This document shows positions 18,950 to 28,729 of a stretch of DNA of 64,000 nt, piece after piece; position 1 is the first letter of the stretch; every line of letters begins with the position of its first letter. Source of the DNA: Photobacterium sp. SKA34 (GTDB taxonomy: Bacteria > Pseudomonadota > Gammaproteobacteria > Enterobacterales > Vibrionaceae); the NCBI RefSeq assembly GCF_000153325.1, contig NZ_CH724143.1, forward strand, positions 400,296 through 464,295. The letters are read 5' to 3'. The position numbers and the translations under genes were made by a program. The notes beneath the pieces are model-generated. The model did not search any database. It was not told the DNA's origin and saw only the letters and a list, made by a program, of their open reading frames with translations.

Positions 18950-20196
18950 TGCAATGCCGGATTCCTGTTAATAATCTTTTGGCTTAATGCGATAGCTTGC
19001 TCAAGTTGCGCTGCCATTTTTCCCCGCCATTGCTGTCTAAAATAATCAACTTGCGGGTTATCTCTAAATAAAGGTAACTCATGATATATCTTATTTTTTA
19101 AATCATCTATGCCAATTGGTGAGGTCGAAGCCAAGTGTTTTGCATGAAGAAAATCAACATGTTGTTGTTTTGTTAATTTATTTGATGAGGCTTCAATCGA
19201 ATGCAGCAATTGCCATACTTGGTTTAATTGGGGCAGTTGACTACTGATGGTTTGTTCAAAAAGGTGCTTTACTAAGCCTGAACGTTGCTGAATTACATCG
19301 TAATCTAGTGATTCAACGTTAAATGTATTTTTAATAAACTCGTCTCGATTAATATCGCTATTATTGGCGAGTTGCTCGTTAATTGTTAATTTGGTTTGGC
19401 ATTCTTGTGAAAGTAATAAACTCACAAAATCTCTCGTAAATTGTGAATGGTGACTGTTTTTTACCATGGCTACATAATGCGGTAATAAATGGCTTTGTGG
19501 TTGATAGCTAAAATCAATAAATGAAAATTGTTTTTTATAAGTGTGTGCATATCTATCAACAACAGGCCCTATACCGATTAAACCACGAGAGATAGCCTCA
19601 CTGAGTGAAAACGCACTGGTTTCTACTGATGCAAGGTTTCCTCCTATTTGATAGAGCAATCGCCAACCTTCAACCCAACCATATTGCTGCAATATATTTT
19701 CAATCATTAGATGGGTGGTATCTGAACGATAAGGACTGCTAATACTAATGTGACGGTAGTAATAAGGTTTTATCAAATCTTTTAAGCGGCCAGGTATTGG
19801 TAAGTTATTCTTATTGAGATAGTTATTATTCCAAAGTAATCCGAACCCAGTGTATCCAAAGGAAAAAACATTACGTGAAAGGCGCTGAGGCGCTTTTCTA
19901 AGTTTAGCTTCACTAAGCGGTAATAACTTTTGGTTGTTGATTAGAGGTTGGAAGAAGGTTGGTGATGATGAAATGATAATATCAATATCATGGTTGTTCT
20001 GTTGCAATAACCGAAGCCCTGATTCTTCACGTCTTACAATGACTCTAACTTCGCTTTTTGGATACTGTTGTTTAAATTGTTTGACGATCGGGTTTAGTAC
20101 AGATTCTGAAAATGTCGTTAAAATGATTAAATTCTGAGTTGGCTGGGCAAGTACTGGCGCGGCGAAAAAAAAGAGGAAGGAAAATAAGCGTACCAT
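18946..20196 (-). CDS. pgtC: PgtC-like periplasmic solute-binding protein
   Basis: 416 residues with a signal peptide ending near LAQ (about residue 17) and an extracellular solute-binding fold of the iron/phosphoglycerate type (TFSESVLNPIVKQFKQQYP). In Salmonella PgtC and PgtB jointly sense external phosphoglycerate or phosphoenolpyruvate and induce the transporter PgtP. Here the first gene of the operon. No pgtP-like transporter is beside it in either direction. Confidence 0.84.
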   Translation of the reverse strand: MVRLFSFLFFFAAPVLAQPTQNLIILTTFSESVLNPIVKQFKQQYPKSEVRVIVRREESGLRLLQQNNHDIDIIISSSPTFFQPLINNQKLLPLSEAKLRKAPQRLSRNVFSFGYTGFGLLWNNNYLNKNNLPIPGRLKDLIKPYYYRHISISSPYRSDTTHLMIENILQQYGWVEGWRLLYQIGGNLASVETSAFSLSEAISRGLIGIGPVVDRYAHTYKKQFSFIDFSYQPQSHLLPHYVAMVKNSHHSQFTRDFVSLLLSQECQTKLTINEQLANNSDINRDEFIKNTFNVESLDYDVIQQRSGLVKHLFEQTISSQLPQLNQVWQLLHSIEASSNKLTKQQHVDFLHAKHLASTSPIGIDDLKNKIYHELPLFRDNPQVDYFRQQWRGKMAAQLEQAIALSQKIINRNPALQ

Positions 20197-20394
20197 GTTA
20201 AACCGTAATCCCTAGTGTATCTCGATTAAATTTTTTATTTTTAAATAATTAGGAATGTACCTATATCATTCAGTAACAATCTCTGCCTTATATCAATAAC
20301 ATTTTACGGTATAGCTCACAAAAAATAGGTGCATATTGCGCGTTATGAGCGTTTTATAGCGATTAATCAGGGTAAAGGAAATAAATGACGGCTA

Positions 20395-20424
20395 TAAAAA
20401 AACCGAGCATAGGCTCGGTTTTTT
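20395..20424. terminator. Terminator after yfbU (bidirectional)
   Basis: Stem AAAACCGAGC/GCTCGGTTTT with loop ATAG, flanked by A-run and T-run, lies just past yfbU and upstream of pgtC. Confidence 0.9.
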
Positions 20425-20440
20425 AGGAGGAGGTGAAAAA

Positions 20441-20947
20441 TTACGCCGTGATTATTTGCTGAATCTCGTTACAAGATAAATGGTATTGGCGTGGGCAGTT
20501 GCGCCACACTTTAAGCATGCGTTGGTATTTTTCTAGCATCGGAACCTGACTATTGAAGCGATGCTCTGTTTTTTCAAACTGAGGATATAAACCTTCCTCA
20601 TCGACGAGAAAGCGGACGTAATGCATGAGCGGTGCTTCGGTAGCTGCATCAAAACCAAGGAATTGTAATCGGCGTTGATCAATATCTTTAGCGCCATCAC
20701 AACGACAATCTTCGAGGTTAAATGATTCTTGGAGAGCGTGGTACATCTCCATAAAGTCGATAACTTGACGACAATCATCTTCAGGTAAATTACCAAAGTC
20801 TTTATCTAGTTCACGCATTTGTAATGCATAGCCACGTTCAACAATAGTTTGAAGGCGACGATAATGAGCAGCGTTTTCAGGTGTCAGTTTTGACATCAAG
20901 TAGTACTGATTAGATAAGATTAAGCGTTGAGCATGGGTCATTTCCAT
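20441..20947 (-). CDS. yfbU: YfbU family protein
   Basis: 168-residue cytoplasmic protein of the YfbU family (E. coli 164), with [18 protein letters not shown] at the N-terminus, the [19 protein letters not shown] block and a C-terminal [16 protein letters not shown]. The start is the ATG at 20947, with GAGG nine bases upstream; an ATG five codons earlier lies on that site. The family is reported in toxin-dependent cell death in E. coli, but its molecular function is unclear. Confidence 0.93.
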   Translation of the reverse strand: MEMTHAQRLILSNQYYLMSKLTPENAAHYRRLQTIVERGYALQMRELDKDFGNLPEDDCRQVIDFMEMYHALQESFNLEDCRCDGAKDIDQRRLQFLGFDAATEAPLMHYVRFLVDEEGLYPQFEKTEHRFNSQVPMLEKYQRMLKVWRNCPRQYHLSCNEIQQIITA

Positions 20948-21173
20948 TTGAGTTGGCCTCATTAATATTTTATTTTCTGCTGTTGAGATTAGCAGGTTAG
21001 GTATAAAATAAATTGATCTGACACCGTATGGGCATCTTTTTTTGTTACAGTATGTTGTTAAAAATGAAAAACCATATTTTTTGCAAGGTATTGATTTTTA
21101 ATTATTGTTGTCTTTTATTGTTAAAACAATATAGGTATCTCTGTATTCAGGCGAGTATAAGATATCGTCGTTT

Positions 21174-21216
21174 AAAAGGTTGTTATTGCAGGCACTCGGC
21201 AACAACAACCTTTATT
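21174..21216 (-). terminator. Terminator after fhs
   Basis: A 13-bp stem with one mismatch (arms AGGTTGTTATTGC and GCAACAACAACCT) with a 9-base loop is followed by TTTT on the minus strand, about 20 bases past the fhs stop. Confidence 0.75.
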
Positions 21217-21234
21217 GTTAACGTTTAGCCCTTG

Positions 21235-22989
21235 TTAGCTTAAGCCGATAATATTGCCGCTCTCATCGATATCAAGATTCATAAATGCAGGCTTTTCAGG
21301 TAATCCTGGCATTGTCATTACATTGCCGCATAAAGCATAAATGAATCCAGCCCCAGCACACAGTTTTAACTCTCGTACTGGGACGGTAAAGCCTTTTGGT
21401 GCTCCTTTAATACTAGGGTCGGTTGAAATTGATAACGGTGTCTTCGCCATACAAATAGCAAGTTCATCAAACCCTAGAGCTTTAAATTTTACTAATTGTT
21501 GTTGAGCTACCTCAGATAACTCTACATGACTTGCCCCATACCCAACTTCAGCCACAGCCATTATTTTTTCTTCTAGTGGCTGGTTTAGTTGATATAACGG
21601 AGTGAAGTTTGCTTTATGTTGGCTGGCTTTCACCACACATTCTGCGAGTTTAATCGTACCTTCTCCACCTTTATTAAAGGCTTCACTGATAGCAACGTCT
21701 ACATAGGTTTGAAAGCTTTCTGCTTTGATCATTGCTTGTAGTTGCTCTAATTCCGCATCTGTATCTTGTGGGAAACGGTTAATTGCGACAACAACGGGGA
21801 CACCATAACGAGCTGCATTACTGATATGCCACTTTAGGTTTTCAAAACCTGCAACAAGCGCGTCATGATCTTCGGCCAAAATACCGTCAGGTAAGCCTTG
21901 TCCTGGACGTATATCATAAAGGCCAGAGTTGGCTTTTAAGCCTCGTAATGTTGCCACAACAACGGCACAATCAGGACCTCTTTTTGCTTGCTGAGCTTTG
22001 ATATTACAAGCTTTTTCAAATCCCATATCAGATCCAAAGCCGCCTTCAGTAATGGTGAAATCACTGAGTTTTAAGGCGATTTTGTCTGCGATAATAGATG
22101 AGTTTCCGTGTGCTATATTGGCAAAAGGACCTGCATGTATAAGAGTGGGAACGCCTTCTAATGTCTGCATTAGCGTGGGCTCAATGGCATCGCAGAGGGT
22201 AACAGTCATGGCTCCTGCCACTTGCAGATCTTCTGTAGTAATAGGGTTACCATCAAGATCATAAGCTACGACAATGCGGCCAATGCGTTTTCGCATATCA
22301 TGGAGATCACCCGAAAGCGCTAAAATAGCCATGAGTTCTGAGGCGGCTGTGATATCAAAGCCGTCATGGCGCTCTAAACCATTAATGGTTTTATCAGGTT
22401 CATTTTGACCTATGGTGACCATTCTCAAAGCACGATCATTATGATCCATCACGCGTTTCCAAGTGATGTTATTAATGTCGATACGTAGTGCGGGTAATCC
22501 CGTTTTTTCACTGAATAGATCATAACCTAAACGTGACTCATGATATAAGCGAGCATCAATTGCAGCTGCTGCAAGGTTATGCGCTGCCGTTACCGCATGA
22601 ATATCACCTGTAAGGTGCAGGTTCAGCTTATCCATTGGTGCGACTTGGCTATAACCGCCGCCAGCAGCACCACCTTTTACGCCAAAAACTGGCCCCATTG
22701 AGGGTTGTCGAATACAAGCCATCACTGAGCGATCAATTTTTGCTAACCCTTGTGCCAAACCAATCGTTGTAACAGTTTTTCCCTCTCCCAGAGGTGTTGG
22801 TGTAATCGCGGTAACGACCACCAGTTTCCCTTCTTCTTGATCCGCCAATCGATTTAAGATGGCAGGTTTTATTTTTGCTTTTAATGAACCTTGCGGTGTC
22901 AGTTCTTGTGGTTGAATTCCAGCTTTTTTGGCAATGTCTTCAATCGGAGAGAGTAGGGTGTCACGGCAAATATCGATGTCACTTTTCAT
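21235..22989 (-). CDS. fhs: Formate-tetrahydrofolate ligase Fhs
   Basis: Joins formate to tetrahydrofolate with ATP, giving 10-formyl-THF for purines and formyl-methionine. 584 residues, with the P-loop [28 protein letters not shown], and the conserved [21 protein letters not shown]; length is slightly above the 555-560 of many homologues. E. coli lacks this gene; many Vibrionaceae have it. Beside pfl genes it would recycle fermentation formate into one-carbon units. A PurR-like operator upstream supports purine-linked control. Confidence 0.97.
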   Translation of the reverse strand: MKSDIDICRDTLLSPIEDIAKKAGIQPQELTPQGSLKAKIKPAILNRLADQEEGKLVVVTAITPTPLGEGKTVTTIGLAQGLAKIDRSVMACIRQPSMGPVFGVKGGAAGGGYSQVAPMDKLNLHLTGDIHAVTAAHNLAAAAIDARLYHESRLGYDLFSEKTGLPALRIDINNITWKRVMDHNDRALRMVTIGQNEPDKTINGLERHDGFDITAASELMAILALSGDLHDMRKRIGRIVVAYDLDGNPITTEDLQVAGAMTVTLCDAIEPTLMQTLEGVPTLIHAGPFANIAHGNSSIIADKIALKLSDFTITEGGFGSDMGFEKACNIKAQQAKRGPDCAVVVATLRGLKANSGLYDIRPGQGLPDGILAEDHDALVAGFENLKWHISNAARYGVPVVVAINRFPQDTDAELEQLQAMIKAESFQTYVDVAISEAFNKGGEGTIKLAECVVKASQHKANFTPLYQLNQPLEEKIMAVAEVGYGASHVELSEVAQQQLVKFKALGFDELAICMAKTPLSISTDPSIKGAPKGFTVPVRELKLCAGAGFIYALCGNVMTMPGLPEKPAFMNLDIDESGNIIGLS

Positions 22990-23080
22990 ATAGGCTATAT
23001 CCTCACTGTGGAAATCATGCGTATCTGCGTGATATGAGAAGTATTGGTTTTAAATACTATAAATATAGAAATTTATAGTA

Positions 23081-23096
23081 ACGCAATCGTTTGCTT
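23081..23096. promoter_or_regulatory. PurR-like operator upstream of fhs
   Basis: The sequence ACGCAATCGTTTGCTT matches the PurR consensus ACGCAAACGTTTGCGT at 13 of 16 positions, including the central CG and both GCAA/TTGC cores. It is 92 bases upstream of the fhs start. Directly adjoining it is the perfect dyad TACTATAAAT (23055-23064)/ATTTATAGTA (23071-23080), whose arms contain -10-like TATAGT on both strands. Confidence 0.7.
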
Positions 23097-23363
23097 TTGT
23101 TTTGAACTAGTATTTTAACATGGTTGATTTGTTTTTGTTGTTATTACTCGCTAATGGATTTAGTTGCATTTGTAATGTATATAAGGTTTGTTGAAAGAGT
23201 ATTAAAGGTAGGTAATAAAAGAATAATAAATTGGCTATTTAGTCACTAGAGTTGAAGTAGTATATCGATATATAGAGTAGAAGTAAGAATCTGATACTGA
23301 TTAATAATGCAAACTCTGCTTGCATTATTGGCTGTGTGTTTGCTCATCATTACACTTTAAAAT

Positions 23364-23377
23364 TTGATACATATCAA
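23364..23377. promoter_or_regulatory. FNR-type palindrome upstream of the 34-residue peptide gene
   Basis: TTGATACATATCAA is a perfect match to the FNR pattern TTGAT-N4-ATCAA. Its centre is 37.5 bases before the peptide start codon, too close for standard -41.5 activation of that gene, so repression of an overlapping promoter or action on another promoter is more likely. Confidence 0.65.
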
Positions 23378-23407
23378 AATCATTAAAAATATTAAAGGAA
23401 GCTATCA

Positions 23408-23512
23408 ATGAACGAGCCTGTGACTAAGTTAAAACATACAGCACCAATTTCGATTGGCATTATGCTGTTTTTTGTTACATTTTTGACAATCATTTTGCCA
23501 TTGTCTCGTTAA
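23408..23512 (+). CDS. Unrecognised 34-residue single-span membrane peptide
   Basis: A short open frame with a strong ribosome site (AAAGGAA, 7 bases before the ATG) and its own terminator 25 bases after the stop. The product has a basic/polar N-terminus (MNEPVTKLKH), one hydrophobic segment from about residue 13 to 32 (TAPISIGIMLFFVTFLTI) and a short PLSR end, so it should span the inner membrane once. I recognise no family; it is not CydX, YnhF or NapE as I recall them. Flanked by fhs and pflA, with an FNR-type palindrome just upstream, it may act in anaerobic membrane physiology. Confidence 0.65.
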   Translation: MNEPVTKLKHTAPISIGIMLFFVTFLTIILPLSR

Positions 23513-23536
23513 GATAGTTACTACTTAACGAATATT

Positions 23537-23566
23537 AAAAAGCGAGCTTATGCTCGCTTTTTTTAT
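23537..23566. terminator. Bidirectional terminator small peptide gene / pflA
   Basis: Stem AGCGAGC/GCTCGCT with loop TTAT is followed by a seven-base T-run on plus and preceded by AAAA on minus. It serves both convergent genes. Confidence 0.92.
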
Positions 23567-23581
23567 TTATCGTTAAGTGAA

Positions 23582-24322
23582 TTAGTACATCACTTTATGA
23601 CCATAGCTCGCAATGATCTCTTTGATCGTTTCCATGGTCTCTTTCTTTGGTGGTTTAACCCCTTTTAGTTGGTATTCAAACCCCATAGCTTCCCACTTGT
23701 GCTCACCGAGTTGATGGTAAGGAAGTAGCTCAATCTTCTCTATATTGTCCATATCTTTAATGAATTCACCAAGAAGATGTGCTGAGCGCTCATCATCGGT
23801 ATAGCCAGGTACGACAACATAACGAATCCAAGTTTTCTGGCCGCGTTTGTGAAGGTAACGAGCAAAATCGAGCACGCGTTTATTAGGAACGCCAACAAGA
23901 TTATGATGAATATCATCATCTATTTGCTTTAGATCTAGCATAACAAGATCGGTTGCATCTAATACTTCATCCACCACATCGGTATGCTTACGAATATAGC
24001 CGTTGGTATCAAGACAAGTATGGATCCCTTCGGCTTGCGCTGCGCGGAAAAAGTCACGGACAAATTCAGGTTGAAGCATGGCTTCACCACCAGAAGCTGT
24101 AACGCCACCACCCGATGAGTTCATAAAGTGTCGGTATGACTTTGCTTCATGCATTAGTTCTTCAACTGTCGCCTCACGACCACCATGGGTATCCCATGTA
24201 TCGCGGTTGTGACAATAAAGACAACGCATTAAACAACCTTGTAGAAATACGATAAAACGGATACCTGGTCCATCGACGGTTCCACAAGATTCGAAAGAGT
24301 GAATTCGACCTGTTGCTGACAT
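23582..24322 (-). CDS. pflA: Pyruvate formate-lyase activating enzyme PflA
   Basis: Radical-SAM enzyme that installs the glycyl radical in PflB. The 4Fe-4S cluster motif is C30-x3-C34-x2-C37 ([11 protein letters not shown]), followed by [15 protein letters not shown]. The ATG at 24322 has GGAG at good spacing and gives 246 residues, exactly the E. coli length; the frame extends five codons further to another ATG that lacks a ribosome site. It is downstream of pflB but separated by a terminator and about 300 bases, so it has its own promoter or is reached by read-through. Confidence 0.97.
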   Translation of the reverse strand: MSATGRIHSFESCGTVDGPGIRFIVFLQGCLMRCLYCHNRDTWDTHGGREATVEELMHEAKSYRHFMNSSGGGVTASGGEAMLQPEFVRDFFRAAQAEGIHTCLDTNGYIRKHTDVVDEVLDATDLVMLDLKQIDDDIHHNLVGVPNKRVLDFARYLHKRGQKTWIRYVVVPGYTDDERSAHLLGEFIKDMDNIEKIELLPYHQLGEHKWEAMGFEYQLKGVKPPKKETMETIKEIIASYGHKVMY

Positions 24323-24626
24323 AATACTTCTCCGCATGCTGCGTTTATTTAATTGTTATCTTATTACAAATTTCATTGTTATTGTAACTAAATATTATAA
24401 ATAAAATGAGTGTTTTTGGTGTTGTTTTTGTCAACTTTTCATCTATTTATTGGGTGTTTTTATATTGCATTTTTTTCGTAATTAAATAGATAAGAATGAC
24501 TGTCAATTATGGCTTGAGAATAGAGAATGGAACTTATTATAAAAAGTATAAACATAAAAAAACCGACCTTAAAGGCCGGTTTTTATCAGAAAGCTTACTT
24601 TCTGCGTACTAAGCTGTCCGCTCTAA
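24323..24626. terminator. pflB-pflA gap with terminator
   Basis: 304 bases; at 24555-24585 AAAAACCGACCT pairs with AGGCCGGTTTTT (one mismatch, loop TAA), a terminator for pflB on the minus strand. The remainder is AT-rich; no clear pflA promoter was identified. Confidence 0.8.
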
Positions 24627-26900
24627 TTATAGAGAAGCAGTGAAAGTACGAGAGATAACGTCAGCTTGTTGCTCTGGAGTTAGAGAGTTAAAACGCACTG
24701 CGTAACCCGATACACGGATAGTTAGCTGTGGGTATTTCTTTGGGTGCTTAACTGCGTCTTCAAGAGTTTCGCGGTTAAGAACGTTCACGTTTAGGTGTTG
24801 ACCACCTTCAATGCCTGACTCATGGTGGAAGTAACCATCCATAAGGCCTGCTAGGTTGTTCTCTTGAGTATCAAGATCTTTACCTAGTGCATTCGGTACG
24901 ATAGAGAATGTGTAAGAAATACCATCTTTAGCGTGAGCAAATGGTAGTTTACCTACAGATGTTAGAGATGCCACAGCACCTTTCTCATCACGACCGTGCA
25001 TTGGGTTAGCACCTGGTGCAAAAGGAGCACCTGCACGACGACCGTCTGGAGTGTTACCCGTCTTCTTACCGTACACAACGTTAGATGTGATAGTTAAGAT
25101 AGACTGAGTAGGGATCGCATCACGGTACATCTTGTGAGTACGGATTTTGTTCATGAAGGTTTCAACTAGTTCACATGCGATATCATCAACACGTGCATCG
25201 TTGTTACCAAATTTAGGGTAATCGCCTTCGATTTCGAAATCGATAGCTACACCGTCTTCATCACGAATTGGTTTAACTGTAGCGTATTTAATCGCTGATA
25301 GTGAATCAGCTGCAACAGATAGACCTGCGATACCACATGCCATTGTACGCTTAACGTCACGGTCATGAAGAGCCATTAGTGAAGACTCATAGCTGTATTT
25401 ATCATGGCTGTAGTGAATAGCGTTTAGTGCCGCAACGTAAGTTGTTGCTAGCCAATCCATGAATGGGTCAAGTTTGCTCATTACTGTATCGTAATCAAGA
25501 ACTTCGTCAGTGATTTTTTCACCAACTGGACCTACTTGGATTTTCAGCTTCTCATCAATACCACCATTGATAGAGTAAAGCATCGTCTTAGCTAGGTTCG
25601 CACGTGCACCGAAGAACTGCATTTGCTTACCAACAACCATTGGCGATACACAACAAGCAATTGCGTAGTCGTCAGAGTTCATGTCTGGACGCATTAGGTC
25701 ATCGTTTTCGTACTGGATAGAAGATGTATCGATAGATACCTTCGCACAGAACTTTTTGAAGCCTACAGGAAGCTGCTCAGACCAAAGAACAGTGATGTTT
25801 GGCTCTGGAGAAGGACCCATAGTGTATAGGCTGTTTAGGAAACGGAAGTTAGTACGTGTAACTAGTGTACGTCCGTCTAGACCCATACCACCCATTGATT
25901 CTGTTGCCCAGATTGGGTCACCAGAGAATAGGTCATCGTATTCAGGAGTACGTAGGAAACGAACCATACGTAGCTTCATTACGAAGTGGTCAATCATTTC
26001 CTGAGCTTGTGCTTCAGTGATCTTACCAGCAGCGATATCACGCTCGATGAAGATGTCTAGGAAAGTCGATGTACGACCTAGAGACATTGCTGCACCATTT
26101 TGTGATTTAACCGCAGCTAGGTAGCCAAAGTAAGTCCACTGGATAGCTTCTTGTGCTGTTGTTGCTGGGTTAGAGATATCGAAGCCGTACTTAGCTGCCA
26201 TCTCTTTGATTTGAGCAAGTGCACGGTGCTGCTCACAAATTTCTTCACGACGTTGCATAGTCATCTGAAGATCTTCGCCATTCAAGAAGTCTTCTTCTAG
26301 AGAAGCAAATTGAGCAAGCTTATCCTTCATTAGGTAATCAATACCGTAAAGCGCTACGCGACGGTAGTCACCAATGATACGACCACGACCGTATGCATCT
26401 GGAAGACCAGTTAGAACACCAGACTTACGACACTTAAGAATTGAAGGAGTGTAAACATCGAAAACACCTTGGTTGTGTGTTTTACGAAGTTCAGAGTAAA
26501 CCTTCTTCAATGTAGGATCTAATTCACGACCGTACACTTTGCATGAGTTTTCAATCATGCGAATACCACCGTTAGGGATCAAAGCACGCTTAAGAGGCGC
26601 GTCAGTTTGAAGACCAACAATAGTTTCAAGTTCTTTTTCAATGTAACCTGCATCGTGTGCAGTGATAGTAGAGGCAACATCTGTATCGAAATCAACAGGT
26701 GCGTGAGTTGCGTTTTCCTGCTTGATGCCTTCCATAACAGCGTCCCATAGTTTCGCTGTTGCTGGAGTTGCTTCTGTTTCAAGGAAAGAGCCGTCACCCT
26801 CGAAAGGAGTGTAGTTCTTTTGGATAAAGTCACGAACGTTTACTTCGTTCTGCCAATCACCAGAGGTGAAGCTTTCCCATGCAGTGAATTGCTCTGCCAT
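24627..26900 (-). CDS. pflB: Formate C-acetyltransferase (pyruvate formate-lyase) PflB
   Basis: Cleaves pyruvate with CoA to acetyl-CoA and formate under anaerobic conditions by a glycyl-radical mechanism. 757 residues (E. coli 760). The catalytic cysteine pair is in [12 protein letters not shown], and the radical glycine is in RVSGYAVRF, 26 residues from the C-terminus (about G732). It follows focA by 58 bases in the same operon. Codon choice is highly biased, as expected for an abundant protein. Confidence 0.98.
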   Translation of the reverse strand: MAEQFTAWESFTSGDWQNEVNVRDFIQKNYTPFEGDGSFLETEATPATAKLWDAVMEGIKQENATHAPVDFDTDVASTITAHDAGYIEKELETIVGLQTDAPLKRALIPNGGIRMIENSCKVYGRELDPTLKKVYSELRKTHNQGVFDVYTPSILKCRKSGVLTGLPDAYGRGRIIGDYRRVALYGIDYLMKDKLAQFASLEEDFLNGEDLQMTMQRREEICEQHRALAQIKEMAAKYGFDISNPATTAQEAIQWTYFGYLAAVKSQNGAAMSLGRTSTFLDIFIERDIAAGKITEAQAQEMIDHFVMKLRMVRFLRTPEYDDLFSGDPIWATESMGGMGLDGRTLVTRTNFRFLNSLYTMGPSPEPNITVLWSEQLPVGFKKFCAKVSIDTSSIQYENDDLMRPDMNSDDYAIACCVSPMVVGKQMQFFGARANLAKTMLYSINGGIDEKLKIQVGPVGEKITDEVLDYDTVMSKLDPFMDWLATTYVAALNAIHYSHDKYSYESSLMALHDRDVKRTMACGIAGLSVAADSLSAIKYATVKPIRDEDGVAIDFEIEGDYPKFGNNDARVDDIACELVETFMNKIRTHKMYRDAIPTQSILTITSNVVYGKKTGNTPDGRRAGAPFAPGANPMHGRDEKGAVASLTSVGKLPFAHAKDGISYTFSIVPNALGKDLDTQENNLAGLMDGYFHHESGIEGGQHLNVNVLNRETLEDAVKHPKKYPQLTIRVSGYAVRFNSLTPEQQADVISRTFTASL

Positions 26901-26958
26901 TGTATACCTACCTATTACTATTCAGTAGAGAAAAAATAAGTGTTACCGAATCATGAAC

Positions 26959-27825
26959 TTAGTGTTGATTATTGCCCTTAAGTTCAGAACGACGGTGAAT
27001 AACCCAGTAAGTTAGACCAACTAAGAAACCACCACCAATGATGTTACCAATGGTTACTGGAATTAAGTTGTTCATAATAAAATGATTTACGGTTAAATCT
27101 GCGAACTCTGAAGGGTTTACACCTGTCATAGTCCAAAATTCTGGTGTTGCAAAATGATGGATAACAATACCCATTGGGATCATAAACATATTTGCAATAC
27201 AGTGCTCAAAGCCACAAGCAACAAACATTGCTACTGGAAGTAACATAACCATGATTTTGTCTGTTGCGCTTCGGCAAGAAAATGTCATCCATACAGACAA
27301 ACACACCATTAGGTTACAAAGCATACCAAGTACTACGGCTTGACCAAACGTATGGTGCAGTTTGTGTTGAGCTATTTTCATCGCTGTAATACCCCATTGA
27401 CCGTTATCGCCAAGGTGCTGTTTTGCTATCCATATACAGATTACGAAGAATGAAGCGCCGATGAAGTTACCAATATATACAACGATCCAATTTTTTAATA
27501 ATTGACCGGTCGTGATGCGATTACTTGCGCGAGCAACAGTGGTGAGAACAGAAGAGGTAAATAGCTCGCCGCCGCAAATAACGACTAAAATAAGACCAAG
27601 GCTGAATGCTAACGCACCAACAAATTTTGCCATGCCCCACGGCATATCGCCTGCACCTGTAGTAACAGTTGTGTAGAACACAAATGCAATAGAGATGAAC
27701 ACACCAGCGGTGATTGCTAAGAAGAAAGACTGCAGAGGATGCTTAGTGGCTTTGTAAACGCCAACTTCTTCTGCTTTTTTTGCCATTGCTGGTGGCATCA
27801 ATGAATCGAAAGGATTATTTTCCAT
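26959..27825 (-). CDS. focA: Formate channel FocA
   Basis: Pentameric formate/nitrite-family channel of the inner membrane, 288 residues (E. coli 285). The N-terminal NPFDSLMPPAMAKKAEEVGVY region, KHPLQSFFLAITAGVFISIAF, the GNFIGA and NLMVCLSVWM stretches and VAMFVACGFEHCIANMFMIP are family hallmarks. The start chosen is the ATG at 27825, where the conserved sequence begins; the frame continues 31 codons further, but that extension contains the predicted promoter. Exports or imports formate made by PflB. Confidence 0.96.
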   Translation of the reverse strand: MENNPFDSLMPPAMAKKAEEVGVYKATKHPLQSFFLAITAGVFISIAFVFYTTVTTGAGDMPWGMAKFVGALAFSLGLILVVICGGELFTSSVLTTVARASNRITTGQLLKNWIVVYIGNFIGASFFVICIWIAKQHLGDNGQWGITAMKIAQHKLHHTFGQAVVLGMLCNLMVCLSVWMTFSCRSATDKIMVMLLPVAMFVACGFEHCIANMFMIPMGIVIHHFATPEFWTMTGVNPSEFADLTVNHFIMNNLIPVTIGNIIGGGFLVGLTYWVIHRRSELKGNNQH

Positions 27826-27876
27826 ATTCTCAGGTGCTCTTTTATTGAGTTGAAGTGAGATTAAATCGTCCAATAG

Positions 27877-27918
27877 ATAGTACCAAAGGTGTCCGATCAT
27901 AAATTTGATCCAGATCAT
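27877..27918 (-). promoter_or_regulatory. focA-pflB promoter with FNR site at -41.5
   Basis: On the minus strand an FNR-like site ATGATCTGGATCAA (27918-27905; 9 of 10 consensus positions) lies upstream of an extended -10 TGGTACTAT (hexamer 27882-27877). With a start site near 27870 the FNR centre is 41.5 bases upstream, the class II activation position, and the leader is about 45 bases. This agrees with anaerobic induction of focA-pfl. Confidence 0.7.
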
Positions 27919-28729
27919 TGCGGTGAAAATTTATAACACTTTTGCGCATCTTATAAAATAATAATTTATTTTAAGTTATTGTTTTTTAAGGTTATAATTT
28001 TTTTGAAAAAACTAAAAAAAATTTTAATGTAATTTTATTACATAAAAAAATAGAATTTATTTTTTTATAAAAATCCTTTTTAATCAATGGTTTATTTTTT
28101 TTGTACTTTTATCGTATGTGTGTCATTAAAAAATATTGGTGAATTTTAAAAAAAATTTAATCTTTATTAATAAATATTAATGACGGTTTTATTCTATCTG
28201 GTGACAGTAATTGTTGTGGTTATATTTTGATTATTTTGTTAGTGAGCGGATAGGTGTGTGCATCTAGTGGCATTTAACCTATAAGTATATGCAAATTAAA
28301 GTCATCTTACTCTCTGACAAAAACATAGCAGAGCAATATAGGAATGCTAGTTTTTGTGCTTTATTTGTAAAGCAGATGATTACTCTTAAGTATTCATCTC
28401 ATTATTCATTACTATTTTTGATAAAAAATAGAATATTGGTTAAACCTTGCCTGTTGTTTTTTATTTTGTAATTTATCCCATTAAACCACCAACCTATCTA
28501 ATCGTGTTTAAAGTAAATAAGAAATATTTCGACTAAGTATGCGGATTATGTAAGTACTTAGTCAGTTTGTGGTGTTGGTTAATATGTTTCATCTGGGTTA
28601 ATGAGATGTTGCAAAACCAAATTCCAGATGATACTTTCAAAAAAATGAATTTGAATGAAATGTCATGCTTTACTGTTGGACAAGCATTCGAGTGAAGGAC
28701 GATTTCAAAAATGACAGGAGTTTGCGCAC
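27919..28729. other. Long AT-rich intergenic region and structured leader
   Basis: About 810 bases without a supported gene. The first 250 bases are extremely AT-rich with long A and T runs. From 28481 two hairpins are visible: an outer partial pairing TTAAACCACCAACC/GGTGTTGGTTAA enclosing the perfect GACTAAGTA (28531-28539)/TACTTAGTC (28555-28563), and CATCTGG (28590-28596)/CCAGATG (28624-28630). These could be leader structure of the following ABC operon or operators. Confidence 0.5.

Larger units (their letters stand above)
22990..23407. other. Control region between fhs and the small peptide gene
   Basis: 418 bases between divergent genes. It contains a 10-bp perfect dyad (23055-23080) next to a PurR-like box (23081-23096), a second perfect 10-bp hairpin (23303-23312 with 23320-23329) and an FNR-type palindrome (23364-23377). 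The middle 23100-23300 shows nothing recognisable. Confidence 0.6.

Noticed and set aside
23364..23377. Class II FNR activation of the small peptide gene
   Set aside because: The implied start site would lie at about 23412, inside the coding sequence, so this mode does not fit.
28289..28471. 60-residue open frame in the long intergenic region
   Set aside because: No ribosome site, AT-driven composition, no recognisable similarity.
28640..28670. Possible ARG box before the ABC operon (ATGAATTTGAATGAAA)
   Set aside because: Half-sites are direct rather than inverted and the second does not match ATTCA.
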